Shown: positions 1 to 7,848 of the stretch, in pieces
Layout: every line of letters starts with the position of its first letter
How positions within the stretch are numbered: position 1 is the first letter of the stretch
NCBI RefSeq assembly: GCF_017921835.1
Contig: NZ_JAGEMN010000001.1
Span: 2,306,186-2,370,185, forward strand
DNA length: 64,000 nt
Source: Sporosarcina sp. 6E9
Lineage (GTDB): Bacteria > Bacillota > Bacilli > Bacillales_A > Planococcaceae
Reading direction: 5' to 3'
Made by a program: the position numbers and the translations under genes
The notes under the pieces: generated by a model
Told to the model about the DNA's origin: nothing
The model's input: the letters and a program-made list of their open reading frames with translations, nothing else
The model's database searches: none

Positions 1-2298
1 AATCGACACTGAATAATAGTTCTGTACTTTCTTATCGATGAAATACTGTTGAATATCGCCCATGAGTCGAAGCGCAAATTCTGTCGAGAAGATACAAGTG
101 TTTTGACCTTGATCTTCTTTCAAAATATCCGCTTGAACAGTTCCGCGAACGACTTGCATCGTGCCGTCTTTCACTTCCGTAAACTCTTCAATCGACAACG
201 GTCGACCCAATTCTTCTTCTTTAATACGAACTTGCTGATCGATAGCTGTATTCATGAACATCGCTAATATAATCGGTGCTGGCCCGTTAATCGTCATTGA
301 GACAGATGTCGAAGGCGCGCATAAATCGAAGCCATCGTATAACTTTTTCATGTCTTCAAGCGTACAAATGCTGACGCCCGATTCGCCAACTTTCCCGTAA
401 ATATCCGGGCGCTCATCCGGGTCTTCTCCGTAAAGCGTCACGGAATCGAATGCTGTCGAAAGTCGTTTCGCGTCATCGTCTTTCGACAAATAGTGAAAAC
501 GGCGGTTTGTGCGTTCCGGCGTACCTTCGCCAGCGAATTGCCGTTTTGGATCTTCACCTTCGCGTTTAAACGGGAATACACCAGCCGTATATGGGAAAGA
601 ACCCGGTACGTTTTCACGGTAAACCCAGCGGAGAATTTCGCCGTAATCTTTATATTTTGGAAGCGCGATTTTCGGTATTTTAAGTCCAGCAAGACTAGTT
701 GTGCGTAGTAATGTACGAATTTCTCGATCGCGCACTTTCGTCACGAACTCTTCGCCTGCATAAGCCTCTTTCAATGTCTCCCAGTTTGCTAGAATTTTTT
801 TCGATTCAGGCGTTAATTCCTCACGGACACTGTCAGCCAGGAATTGAAGCGATTCGACTAATCCATCCTCAGGTGATTTTTCTTTTACAAGATTAATCGT
901 ACCTTCTAATTGAAATAGTTTTCGCGCCAAATCTTCTTGAACGCCAGATTTTCGGTGGTAGCCGCGAACCGCATCAGAAATTTCCCGCAGATAATGCATA
1001 CGGTCTACTGGAATAATGACATTTTCTTTTTGCGCTTTCGCAAGATCGTCATAAGACGTTGTCCAATCAAGGTTGTAGGTTTCATTCAAAACGCGGACAA
1101 TCGCTGCGAATAAAGAGTTGGTTCCTTTATCATTGAACTGACTCGCAATTGTTCCGTAAACCGGCATTTTGTCCAGCTCTTGATCGAATAGCATCCGGCT
1201 GCGTTGATATTGTTTTTGGACTTGTCGCATTGCGTCTTCAGAGCCTTTACGTTCGAATTTATTGATCGCGATTAAATCGGCGTAGTCAATCATGTCGATT
1301 TTTTCAAGCTGTGTCGGTGCGCCGAATTCGCTTGTCATGACATACATCGATGCATCAGATATGTCGGCAATATCGGCGTCCCCTTGGCCAATACCGCTTG
1401 TTTCGATAATAATCAAGTCGTACCCCGCGACTTTGACGATATCAAGTACATGTTGCATCGCACCGGATAGTTCCGAACGTGATCCTCTTGTTGCCAAACT
1501 GCGCATGAATACGCGTTTATTAAAAATAGAATTCATCCGAATCCGGTCTCCGAGCAGTGCGCCGCCCGTTTTTTGTTTCGTCGGGTCAATCGATAGAATC
1601 GCCACTTTTTTGTCTGGTAGCTCATGCAAAAATCTACGAATCAATTCGTCTGTCAATGAACTTTTTCCAGCTCCGCCCGTACCCGTGATTCCGAAAACAG
1701 GTGTGTTCTTCGATAGTTCTTTCGCTTTTTTCAAGAAAGCTTTTGCAGTTTCATCGTCTTTGTCGTACGTTTCTTCTGCATACGTAATGAGTTTTGAGAG
1801 CACTTCTGGATTTTCTGTTGTGACGCTTTCCAAATCCTCGATTTTGCAATCATTCGCGGTTTCAAAATCACATTCTTCCATCATCCGGTTAATCATGCCT
1901 TGAAGACCCATTTTCCGACCGTCTTCGGGCGAGAAAATCCATGCGATTCCGTATTCATGCAGTTCCTTAATTTCTTTCGGAATGATCACGCCGCCCCCGC
2001 CCGCGTAAATGCGGATATGCGGTGCCCCTTTTTCTGCTAGCAAATCATACATATATTTGAAGTATTCGACGTGGCCGCCTTGGTAAGACGACATCGCGAT
2101 TGCTTGAACATTTTCTTGAATAGCTGCATTGACGACTTCTTCAACTGAGCGATTATGCCCGAGGTGAATGACTTCTGCGCCGCTTGCTTGCAAGATTCTG
2201 CGCATGATATTGATGGATGCATCGTGACCGTCAAATAAGCTCGATGCCGTTACCATTCTGACATGGTGTTTCGGTTTATATACTTCGATTGTAGCCAT
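1..2298 (-). CDS. icmF: Fused isobutyryl-CoA mutase IcmF, N-terminal 766 residues (runs off window)
   Basis: Adenosylcobalamin-dependent mutase that interconverts isobutyryl-CoA and butyryl-CoA. The reading frame is open from ATG 2298 to base 1. The N-terminal part (about residues 1-130) is a B12-binding domain with the DGHDASINIM stretch, matching the DxHxxG cobalamin motif in modified form, and a GGGG loop. A MeaB/MeaI-type GTPase follows with the P-loop GITGTGGAGKSS and a later NKFE G-motif. The mutase substrate domain then begins and is cut by the window edge. It is the last gene visible in the minus-strand operon, 4 bp after the TetR gene. Family identity is very likely. The missing C-terminus prevents checking the substrate pocket that separates IcmF from methylmalonyl-CoA mutase. 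Confidence 0.93.
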   Translation of the reverse strand, partial: MATIEVYKPKHHVRMVTASSLFDGHDASINIMRRILQASGAEVIHLGHNRSVEEVVNAAIQENVQAIAMSSYQGGHVEYFKYMYDLLAEKGAPHIRIYAGGGGVIIPKEIKELHEYGIAWIFSPEDGRKMGLQGMINRMMEECDFETANDCKIEDLESVTTENPEVLSKLITYAEETYDKDDETAKAFLKKAKELSKNTPVFGITGTGGAGKSSLTDELIRRFLHELPDKKVAILSIDPTKQKTGGALLGDRIRMNSIFNKRVFMRSLATRGSRSELSGAMQHVLDIVKVAGYDLIIIETSGIGQGDADIADISDASMYVMTSEFGAPTQLEKIDMIDYADLIAINKFERKGSEDAMRQVQKQYQRSRMLFDQELDKMPVYGTIASQFNDKGTNSLFAAIVRVLNETYNLDWTTSYDDLAKAQKENVIIPVDRMHYLREISDAVRGYHRKSGVQEDLARKLFQLEGTINLVKEKSPEDGLVESLQFLADSVREELTPESKKILANWETLKEAYAGEEFVTKVRDREIRTLLRTTSLAGLKIPKIALPKYKDYGEILRWVYRENVPGSFPYTAGVFPFKREGEDPKRQFAGEGTPERTNRRFHYLSKDDDAKRLSTAFDSVTLYGEDPDERPDIYGKVGESGVSICTLEDMKKLYDGFDLCAPSTSVSMTINGPAPIILAMFMNTAIDQQVRIKEEELGRPLSIEEFTEVKDGTMQVVRGTVQADILKEDQGQNTCIFSTEFALRLMGDIQQYFIDKKVQNYYSVSI

Positions 2299-2302
2299 AT
2301 AG

Positions 2303-2956
2303 TTAAACACCCTTTCCTTCTTCGTGAATATTCCCTGTTCCCACAATCCCCTTGAAAATTTGTTCTGTTTGAATTTCGATGAACTTTTCGATTGTATAGT
2401 TTTTCTGTAAAGCCCATCTCCGGAATGCCCACATCTGGCCTTGAACGACGATGTGGTGCGCCGCGATTTGAATGTCGTCTTGGTTAATGCGAAGTTCCCC
2501 TAACTCCACGCAAGACTGCAAAATATTTTCAAATAAAGCGACCATTTCCATTTCTTTTTTCAATACATATTGAAGTGCGTCTTTCGGCAAAGATTTAGAT
2601 TCTTGGTACATGACGACGAACTCGTCTGACATGTCGTCGATGAGTTCGAAATATTGTTGGATGGCTGAGCGAAGTCCTTTGACGGTTCCTTCTTCTTTTG
2701 CTAGAACGTATAGTCGATCGTTTACTTCGTTGTAGATGCTGTCGCAGACGAGAAATAATACGTCTTCTTTTGTTCGAATGTATTCGTAGAGCGTGCCGAT
2801 GCTGAAACCCGCTTCTTTTGCAATTTCACGCGTTGTTGTGCGGTGAAACCCTTTTTCTTTAAAGAGTTTGACTGCACCGCGTATCATTTGTTCGCGTCTC
2901 ATTTCGATGAGACTTTCGTCTTTGACGGATGATTTTATTTGACGTTTTGTTTCCAT
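2303..2956 (-). CDS. TetR/AcrR-family repressor, FadR-like
   Basis: Transcription factor of 217 residues. An N-terminal TetR helix-turn-helix is visible at about residues 25-70 ([20 protein letters not shown], then [12 protein letters not shown]). The C-terminal part is the ligand-binding helical domain. Its place between acyl-CoA dehydrogenase and icmF in a beta-oxidation operon, and an 18-bp palindrome at 10097-10114 close to the Bacillus FadR site, suggest an acyl-CoA-sensing repressor that autoregulates the whole operon. Family is clear; the effector (long-chain or branched acyl-CoA) is inference. It ends 4 bp before icmF starts. Confidence 0.88.
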   Translation of the reverse strand: METKRQIKSSVKDESLIEMRREQMIRGAVKLFKEKGFHRTTTREIAKEAGFSIGTLYEYIRTKEDVLFLVCDSIYNEVNDRLYVLAKEEGTVKGLRSAIQQYFELIDDMSDEFVVMYQESKSLPKDALQYVLKKEMEMVALFENILQSCVELGELRINQDDIQIAAHHIVVQGQMWAFRRWALQKNYTIEKFIEIQTEQIFKGIVGTGNIHEEGKGV

Positions 2957-3006
2957 AATAAACCCCCGATTGGTTTGAAGGCAGTTGAAAAAGTGTCGTT
3001 TAAAAC

Positions 3007-3076
3007 GTTGATTTCCGTTCCGGGGGGACGCTTTCTAGCTTTTCCCGCTGGAGTCGCCCCCTCCACTACGATCAAC
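3007..3076. repeat. Bacillales dispersed imperfect palindrome, copy 1
   Basis: Begins GTTGATTTCCGTTCC and ends with GATCAAC, so the two ends are inverted, with a GC-rich middle (gggggacgc ... ggagtcgcccc). The same frame of sequence recurs at 21792 and 40587. Similar units are scattered through many Bacillales genomes. It lies between the tetR gene and the upstream acyl-CoA dehydrogenase, both read on the minus strand. Function unknown. Confidence 0.7.
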
Positions 3077-3119
3077 TGGATATTTCATTTTATTAAGAAC
3101 GTTTTTTCAGTAACTTTTA

Positions 3120-4262
3120 TCATTTAGTTAGCATGCGGGAGATGACGAGGCGTTGGATTTCTTGGGTGCCTTCGTAGATTTGTGTGATTTTTGCGTCGCG
3201 CATGAAGCGTTCGACTGGATAGTCTTTTGTGTAGCCGTATCCACCGAAAACTTGGACTGCTTCTGTTGTCACTTTCATCGCCGTGTCTCCAGCCATTAGT
3301 TTAGCCATTGCTGATTCTTTTCCATATGGCAAGTTGTTCGATTCTAGCCAAGCCGCTTGATGCGTTAGTAATCTGGACGCTTCGATTGATGTGGCCATAT
3401 CGGCTAGTTTGAAACCGATGCCTTGGTTATCTGCGATTGGTTTTCCGAATTGCTTACGTTCTTTGGCGTAATCGACTGAAGCGTCGAGGGCCCCTTGTGC
3501 AATACCAACCGCTTGCGCTGCGATGCCGTTTCTTCCGCCGTCTAGTGTTTTCATGGCGATGACAAATCCTTCACCGAGTTTGCCTAGTAGGTTTTCTTTC
3601 GGTACGCGGCAGTTGTCGAACATGATTTCAGTTGTTGGTGATGAACGAATGCCTAGCTTTTTCTCTTTTTTGCCGACTGAGAATCCAGGGAAGTCTTTTT
3701 CTACGATGAAAGCACTTGTTTCCGGACGCTTTCCTTCTTCTTGATTGGTAATGGCAAAAACGATATAAATGTCTGCGATGCCGCCGTTCGTGATGAAGAT
3801 CTTCGAACCGTTAATCACATAGTCATCACCGTCAAGTTTCGCAGTCGTTCCCATTGCACCTGCGTCGGAACCGGATCTTGGTTCAGTTAATCCGTATGCG
3901 CCAATTTTTGTTCCTTCCGCCATGGGACGAAGGTATTTTTGTTTCTGTTCTTCAGTCCCGTATTTAAATACCGGCCAGCCTGCAAGTGAGGTATGCGCGG
4001 AAAGCGTAACACCGACGGATGCACAGACGCGTGATAGTTCTTCAACAGCTATGACATACGCCAGATAATCGCTACCGATTCCGCCGTATTCTTCTGGCCA
4101 AGGAATTCCTGTTAGGCCGAGTTCCGCCATTTTTTCGAATAAAACCATATCGAACCGTTCTTCTTCATCGCGTTCTGCAGCAGTTGGTGCCACTTCTTTT
4201 TCTGCGAAATCGCGGACCATTTTTCGAATCATTTCATGTTCTTCGGATAATTTAAAATTCAT
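3120..4262 (-). CDS. Acyl-CoA dehydrogenase (copy B)
   Basis: FAD enzyme of 380 residues for alpha,beta-dehydrogenation of acyl-CoA, passing electrons to ETF. Signatures seen: [15 protein letters not shown] near residue 130, the ITNG FAD-binding segment, and the C-terminal [16 protein letters not shown] plus [10 protein letters not shown] with the catalytic Glu in the YEGT motif. ATG 4262 (protein starts [11 protein letters not shown]) was chosen over an upstream in-frame ATG because GGTGGG lies 8 bases before it. It is about as long as short-chain/branched-chain dehydrogenases, and similar to the next gene upstream, so the pair may have split substrate ranges. Exact substrate unknown. Confidence 0.93.
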   Translation of the reverse strand: MNFKLSEEHEMIRKMVRDFAEKEVAPTAAERDEEERFDMVLFEKMAELGLTGIPWPEEYGGIGSDYLAYVIAVEELSRVCASVGVTLSAHTSLAGWPVFKYGTEEQKQKYLRPMAEGTKIGAYGLTEPRSGSDAGAMGTTAKLDGDDYVINGSKIFITNGGIADIYIVFAITNQEEGKRPETSAFIVEKDFPGFSVGKKEKKLGIRSSPTTEIMFDNCRVPKENLLGKLGEGFVIAMKTLDGGRNGIAAQAVGIAQGALDASVDYAKERKQFGKPIADNQGIGFKLADMATSIEASRLLTHQAAWLESNNLPYGKESAMAKLMAGDTAMKVTTEAVQVFGGYGYTKDYPVERFMRDAKITQIYEGTQEIQRLVISRMLTK

Positions 4263-4342
4263 TATATTTCCCACCTTGTTTTTTTTGAGTTAATTTAATT
4301 GGTGATTCTATGAAAATAGGCTAGCGGTTTGGTCGATTGGGA

Positions 4343-4445
4343 TTTGCTTGCAGTTCGGTCGAGTTTGCTTGCAGCTTTGGAGTGTTTGCTTGCAGTCCAG
4401 CACTGTTTGCTTGCACTAACCAATACTTTGCTTGCAAGTTGTGAC
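4343..4445. repeat. 21-bp half-variable tandem array, locus 1
   Basis: Five copies of TTTGCTTGCA start at 4343, 4364, 4385, 4406 and 4427, exactly 21 bp apart, each followed by 11 bp that differ in every unit. The array sits inside the operon between two acyl-CoA dehydrogenase genes. The reverse complement of the same 10-mer builds another array at 40723. No ORF with a start codon and ribosome site runs through it. Confidence 0.85.
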
Positions 4446-4452
4446 CTTATCC

Positions 4453-5589
4453 CTACCTCGTTAAATGCTTGGAAATGACAATTCGTTGGATTTCGCTGGT
4501 ACCTTCGTATATTTCGGTTACTTTGGCGTCGCGGAAGTAACGTTCGACTGGATAATCTTTTGTATAGCCGTAGCCGCCGAATATTTGGACCGCTTCAATC
4601 GATCCGTCAACAGCCGCTTTCGATGCGAATAGTTTGGCCATTGAGGCTTCTTTTCCGCAAGGCAAGCCTTCAGCGCGTAGTTGAGCTGCTCGATAAACGA
4701 GTAAGCGTGCACCTTCGACTGCGGTTGCCATATCGGCTAGTTTAAAACCGATTCCTTGTTGGCTCGCGATTGGTTTTCCGAATTGGACGCGTTCTCTTGC
4801 GTAATCGGTGGCGGCATCAAGTGAGGCAGTTGCGATTCCCAGTGCCTGTGCAGCGATTCCGATTCGGCCGACGTCGAGATTTGCCATGGCGATTTTGAAT
4901 CCTTCGCCCTCTTTACCAAGCTTGTTTTCTACCGGAACTTTCATATTGTCGAAGACTAATTCAACGGTGCGAGAACCATGTAATCCCATTTTCTTTTCTT
5001 CTTTACCGATAATGAGTCCCGGTGTATCTTTATCGACGATGAACGCGGTGATGCCATATGTTTTATCAGCGGGACTTGTCGAGGCGAAGACGATGTAAAC
5101 GTCGGCTTCCCCGCCGTTTGTAATGAACATTTTCGACCCATTTAATACATAATTGTCGCCGTCTTTGACTGCACGCGTTTTAAGTGCACCTGCATCTGAC
5201 CCTGAAGATGACTCCGTTAAGCAAAAGGCGCCGAGATATTCCCCGCTCGCCATTTTCGGCAAGTATCTGTTCTTCTGCTCTTCATTCCCAAAGTACATGA
5301 TTGGATTTGTTCCAACTGATGTATGGACCGATAGGATAACTCCTACAACCGCGCTTACTTTGGATAGTTCTTCGATGGCTAGAATATAAGAAACAAAATC
5401 CATCTCGGAACCACCGTATTGTTCGGGAACCGTAATTCCCATGAGGCCCAGTGCGCCCATTTTCGTTAAAATTTCACGCGGAAATTCGCCAGCTTCCATT
5501 TTGGGAATGAAAGGCTCAATTTCAGTTTTCGCGAAATTTCGTACCATGTCACGCATCATTTTCTGCTCATCAGTAAGTGTTAAATCCAT
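4453..5589 (-). CDS. Acyl-CoA dehydrogenase (copy A)
   Basis: FAD-dependent acyl-CoA dehydrogenase of 378 residues, butyryl/short-chain type by look. Motifs: GAFCLTESSSGSDAGALKT, KMFITNGGEADVY, and C-terminal [20 protein letters not shown] with the YEGTSEIQR catalytic Glu segment. AAGGGG precedes the ATG at 5589. It lies 33 bp after the 3-hydroxybutyryl-CoA dehydrogenase gene, in the same operon, and supplies electrons to ETF and on to the Fe-S membrane protein encoded at the head of the operon. Substrate chain length is inferred, not visible. Confidence 0.94.
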   Translation of the reverse strand: MDLTLTDEQKMMRDMVRNFAKTEIEPFIPKMEAGEFPREILTKMGALGLMGITVPEQYGGSEMDFVSYILAIEELSKVSAVVGVILSVHTSVGTNPIMYFGNEEQKNRYLPKMASGEYLGAFCLTESSSGSDAGALKTRAVKDGDNYVLNGSKMFITNGGEADVYIVFASTSPADKTYGITAFIVDKDTPGLIIGKEEKKMGLHGSRTVELVFDNMKVPVENKLGKEGEGFKIAMANLDVGRIGIAAQALGIATASLDAATDYARERVQFGKPIASQQGIGFKLADMATAVEGARLLVYRAAQLRAEGLPCGKEASMAKLFASKAAVDGSIEAVQIFGGYGYTKDYPVERYFRDAKVTEIYEGTSEIQRIVISKHLTR

Positions 5590-5622
5590 CGCATTCTTGC
5601 CCCTTTAAATTTAGAATCTAAT

Positions 5623-6471
5623 TTAGTACTGGTAAAATCCTCTGCCTGTTTTCTTCCCGAGCCAACCAGCTTTTACGTATTTTCTCAGCAATGGGCATGG
5701 GCGGTATTTTGAATCGCCGAATCCTTCGTGCAATGTTTCCATAATGTATAAGCATGTATCGAGTCCGATGAAATCCGCTAATTGCAGCGGCCCCATTGGG
5801 TGGTTCATGCCGAGTTTCATCACGTCATCGATGGCTTCTTTTGTCGCGACGCCTTCGTAGAGTGTATAAATTGCTTCATTGATCATTGGCATGAGTATGC
5901 GGTTTGCGACGAATCCCGGGAAATCATTCACTTCGACTGGCACTTTCGATAATTTTTTTGTCATCGTTTCGACTGCTTCGTAAACCTCATCATCTGTTGC
6001 CAGTCCGCGAATAATTTCAACAAGTTTCATCACAGGTACCGGGTTCATGAAGTGCATGCCGATTACTTTTTCAGGTCGATTGGTTGCGGCTGCAATTTCT
6101 GTAATCGGAAGTGATGATGTATTCGATGCAAGAATCGCACGTTCTAGCGCGATTTCATCAAGTTTTTCGAAAATCGACCGTTTGACTTCCATGTTTTCAA
6201 CTGCTGCTTCGATCACGATATCTGCATGCTTGGCATCTTGTAGATTTAACGATTTCGTGATGCGTCCGAGAACTGCTGTTTTTTCTTCTTCCGACATGCG
6301 TCCTTTTTCCACATTTCGTGAAAGGTTTTTTGAGATGACCGCAAGTCCTTTTATATAGGATTCTTCTTTAATATCATTTAATAACACATCGTATCCCGCC
6401 TGGGCGCATACTTGAGCGATTCCCCCGCCCATTTGCCCAGCGCCGATTACCATTACCTTTTGGATTTTCAT
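5623..6471 (-). CDS. 3-hydroxybutyryl-CoA dehydrogenase
   Basis: NAD(P)-dependent oxidation of 3-hydroxyacyl-CoA to acetoacetyl-CoA. 282 residues, the usual family length. An N-terminal Rossmann motif VMVIGAGQMGGGIAQ is followed by the HMFNPVPVMKLVE-type segment (HFMNPVPVMKLVEIIRG), which carries the catalytic His, and the C-terminal HPMGPLQLADFIGLDT and GRGFYQY end. It lies 16 bp after the thiolase gene, so the two work on consecutive steps of beta-oxidation. Equivalent to mmgB/hbd-type enzymes of Bacillus. Confidence 0.94.
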   Translation of the reverse strand: MKIQKVMVIGAGQMGGGIAQVCAQAGYDVLLNDIKEESYIKGLAVISKNLSRNVEKGRMSEEEKTAVLGRITKSLNLQDAKHADIVIEAAVENMEVKRSIFEKLDEIALERAILASNTSSLPITEIAAATNRPEKVIGMHFMNPVPVMKLVEIIRGLATDDEVYEAVETMTKKLSKVPVEVNDFPGFVANRILMPMINEAIYTLYEGVATKEAIDDVMKLGMNHPMGPLQLADFIGLDTCLYIMETLHEGFGDSKYRPCPLLRKYVKAGWLGKKTGRGFYQY

Positions 6472-6486
6472 TTTAATTCCCCCGTA

Positions 6487-7683
6487 TTATTTCGACTTCG
6501 GAACTTCAATCATAATCGCGTCACCTTGACCGCCGCCCGAACAAATCGAGGCAATGCCGATTCCTCCGCCGCGTCGTTTAAGTTCATAAGCAAGTGTTAA
6601 AATAATGCGCGCGCCACTAGCCCCAATCGGGTGACCTAACGCGACTGCGCCTCCGTTGACATTTACTTTTTCCGGATCGAGTTTTGCGATTTTGGAACTT
6701 GCGAGCGCAACGGCTGCAAAGGCTTCATTGATTTCAAAAAGGTCGATTTCTTCCAGGGTTTTTCCTGTTTTTTCCAAAATCTTATTAATGACAAGCCCTG
6801 GTGTTTGCGGAAAGTCTGCTGGCTCGATTGCGACTTCTGCATGACCGATAATTGTTGCGAGCACATTTTTGCCTTCTCTTTCTGCGCGTTCTTCATTCAT
6901 TAATACGAGTGCACATGCGCCGTCATTTATGCCAGGTGCATTTCCTGCGGTAATTGTTCCATCTTTTCCGAATGCCGGTCGCAGTTTTGCGAGTGTTTCT
7001 AGGGACGTATCACGACGCGGTGCTTCGTCTGTGTCGACTTTTAACGGGTCGCCGCGGCGCTGCGTGATTTCAACGGGAACAATTTCTTCCGCGAATAAAC
7101 CATCGTCAATTGCGGTTAGTGCGCGTTCATGACTGCGTAGCGCCCATTCGTCTTGTGTTTCGCGACCAAGCGAAAACTCATCCGCGGTTTTATTGCCATA
7201 GGTGCCCATATGGACGTTATCTGGTGAAAACGAACAGGAAAGTCCGTCAAAAACCATACCGTCGATGAGCGGTGCATCGCCCATTTTTAAACCGAATCGC
7301 GCTTTTGGTAAATAATACGGTGCGTTCGACATGGATTCCATGCCGCCTGCAACGATTACCTCTTCATCGCCAAGACGGATGAGTTGGTCGCCAAGTGTGA
7401 CGCTACGCATTCCTGAGGCGCATACTTTGTTAATGGTTTCTGTTTTTGTGCGCCACGGAAGTCCCGCTTTTGTGGCTGCTTGCCTGGAAGGAATTTGTCC
7501 TTGGCCAGCTTGCAATACCGTTCCTATAATGACTTCATCGACTTCATCTTCCTTCACGCCGGAACGAGTTAACGCTTCTTTTATGGCGACTCCCCCGAGA
7601 TCACTTGCCGAAAGAGTGGATAGGGCCCCTCCGAATCTTCCGAATGCCGTTCTTGCTCCATCAAGTATGACTGTTTTATTCAA
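6487..7683 (-). CDS. Acetyl-CoA C-acetyltransferase (thiolase)
   Basis: Thiolytic cleavage of acetoacetyl-CoA or 3-ketoacyl-CoA. 398 residues from a TTG start at 7683 (M-NKTVILDGARTAFG), chosen because GGGAGG lies 8 bases upstream; longer in-frame starts would add residues not typical of the family. Active-site Cys is in NKVCASGMRSV, the His in EINEAFA and GHPIGASGARI, and the second Cys in SICSGGGQGDA. It is preceded by a cre box and a hairpin, which suggests its own regulatory input besides read-through from the Fe-S gene. Confidence 0.94.
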   Translation of the reverse strand: MNKTVILDGARTAFGRFGGALSTLSASDLGGVAIKEALTRSGVKEDEVDEVIIGTVLQAGQGQIPSRQAATKAGLPWRTKTETINKVCASGMRSVTLGDQLIRLGDEEVIVAGGMESMSNAPYYLPKARFGLKMGDAPLIDGMVFDGLSCSFSPDNVHMGTYGNKTADEFSLGRETQDEWALRSHERALTAIDDGLFAEEIVPVEITQRRGDPLKVDTDEAPRRDTSLETLAKLRPAFGKDGTITAGNAPGINDGACALVLMNEERAEREGKNVLATIIGHAEVAIEPADFPQTPGLVINKILEKTGKTLEEIDLFEINEAFAAVALASSKIAKLDPEKVNVNGGAVALGHPIGASGARIILTLAYELKRRGGGIGIASICSGGGQGDAIMIEVPKSK

Positions 7684-7707
7684 GTTGAACGCCTCCCTTG
7701 CATTATT

Positions 7708-7721
7708 TGTTAACGCTTTCA
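7708..7721. promoter_or_regulatory. CcpA catabolite-responsive element (cre)
   Basis: TGTTAACGCTTTCA matches the Bacillus cre consensus TGWNANCGNTNWCA at every fixed position. It lies 25 bp upstream of the thiolase start and just before its ribosome site, a place where bound CcpA would act as a roadblock, so glucose repression of the downstream beta-oxidation genes is inferred. Confidence 0.7.
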
Positions 7722-7739
7722 TTTACTGTGAAATTACAG

Positions 7740-7757
7740 CGACTGAACGCTCGCTCG
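7740..7757 (-). promoter_or_regulatory. Possible second, degenerate FadR-like operator
   Basis: On the minus strand this 18-mer (CGAGCGAGCGTTCAGTCG) agrees with the operator at 10097-10114 at 13 of 18 positions, including the core GAGC and TTCAGTC. It lies between the terminator-like hairpin and the cre box upstream of the thiolase. No convincing promoter was seen around it, so the site is tentative. Confidence 0.3.
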
Positions 7758-7767
7758 ACAACATTTC

Positions 7768-7796
7768 AAGAAAAGTGGGAGTGAGTTCCACTCCCA
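7768..7796 (-). terminator. Hairpin after the Fe-S gene (weak terminator or attenuator)
   Basis: An 8-bp perfect stem TGGGAGTG/CACTCCCA with a 5-base loop, followed on the minus strand by CTTTTCTT. It stands 53 bp after the Fe-S gene stop and before the thiolase, so it probably lowers rather than blocks read-through. Confidence 0.55.
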
Positions 7797-7848
7797 TCCA
7801 ATTACTCTTAGTATATCGTATCTTTTTACTAGCCGCAATAGTCTATTA

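Noticed and set aside
1292..1903. 203-residue open frame on the plus strand
   Set aside because: It lies antisense to the GTPase region of icmF, has no ribosome site and low-complexity Ser-rich content; a shadow of the real gene.
4343..4445. CRISPR array
   Set aside because: Units of 10 fixed plus 11 variable bases are far below CRISPR repeat and spacer lengths, and no cas genes are present.
4343..4445. Coding heptapeptide repeat
   Set aside because: The frame FAC.... runs open for five units but lacks a start and ribosome site, and sister arrays contain 20-bp units that would break the frame.
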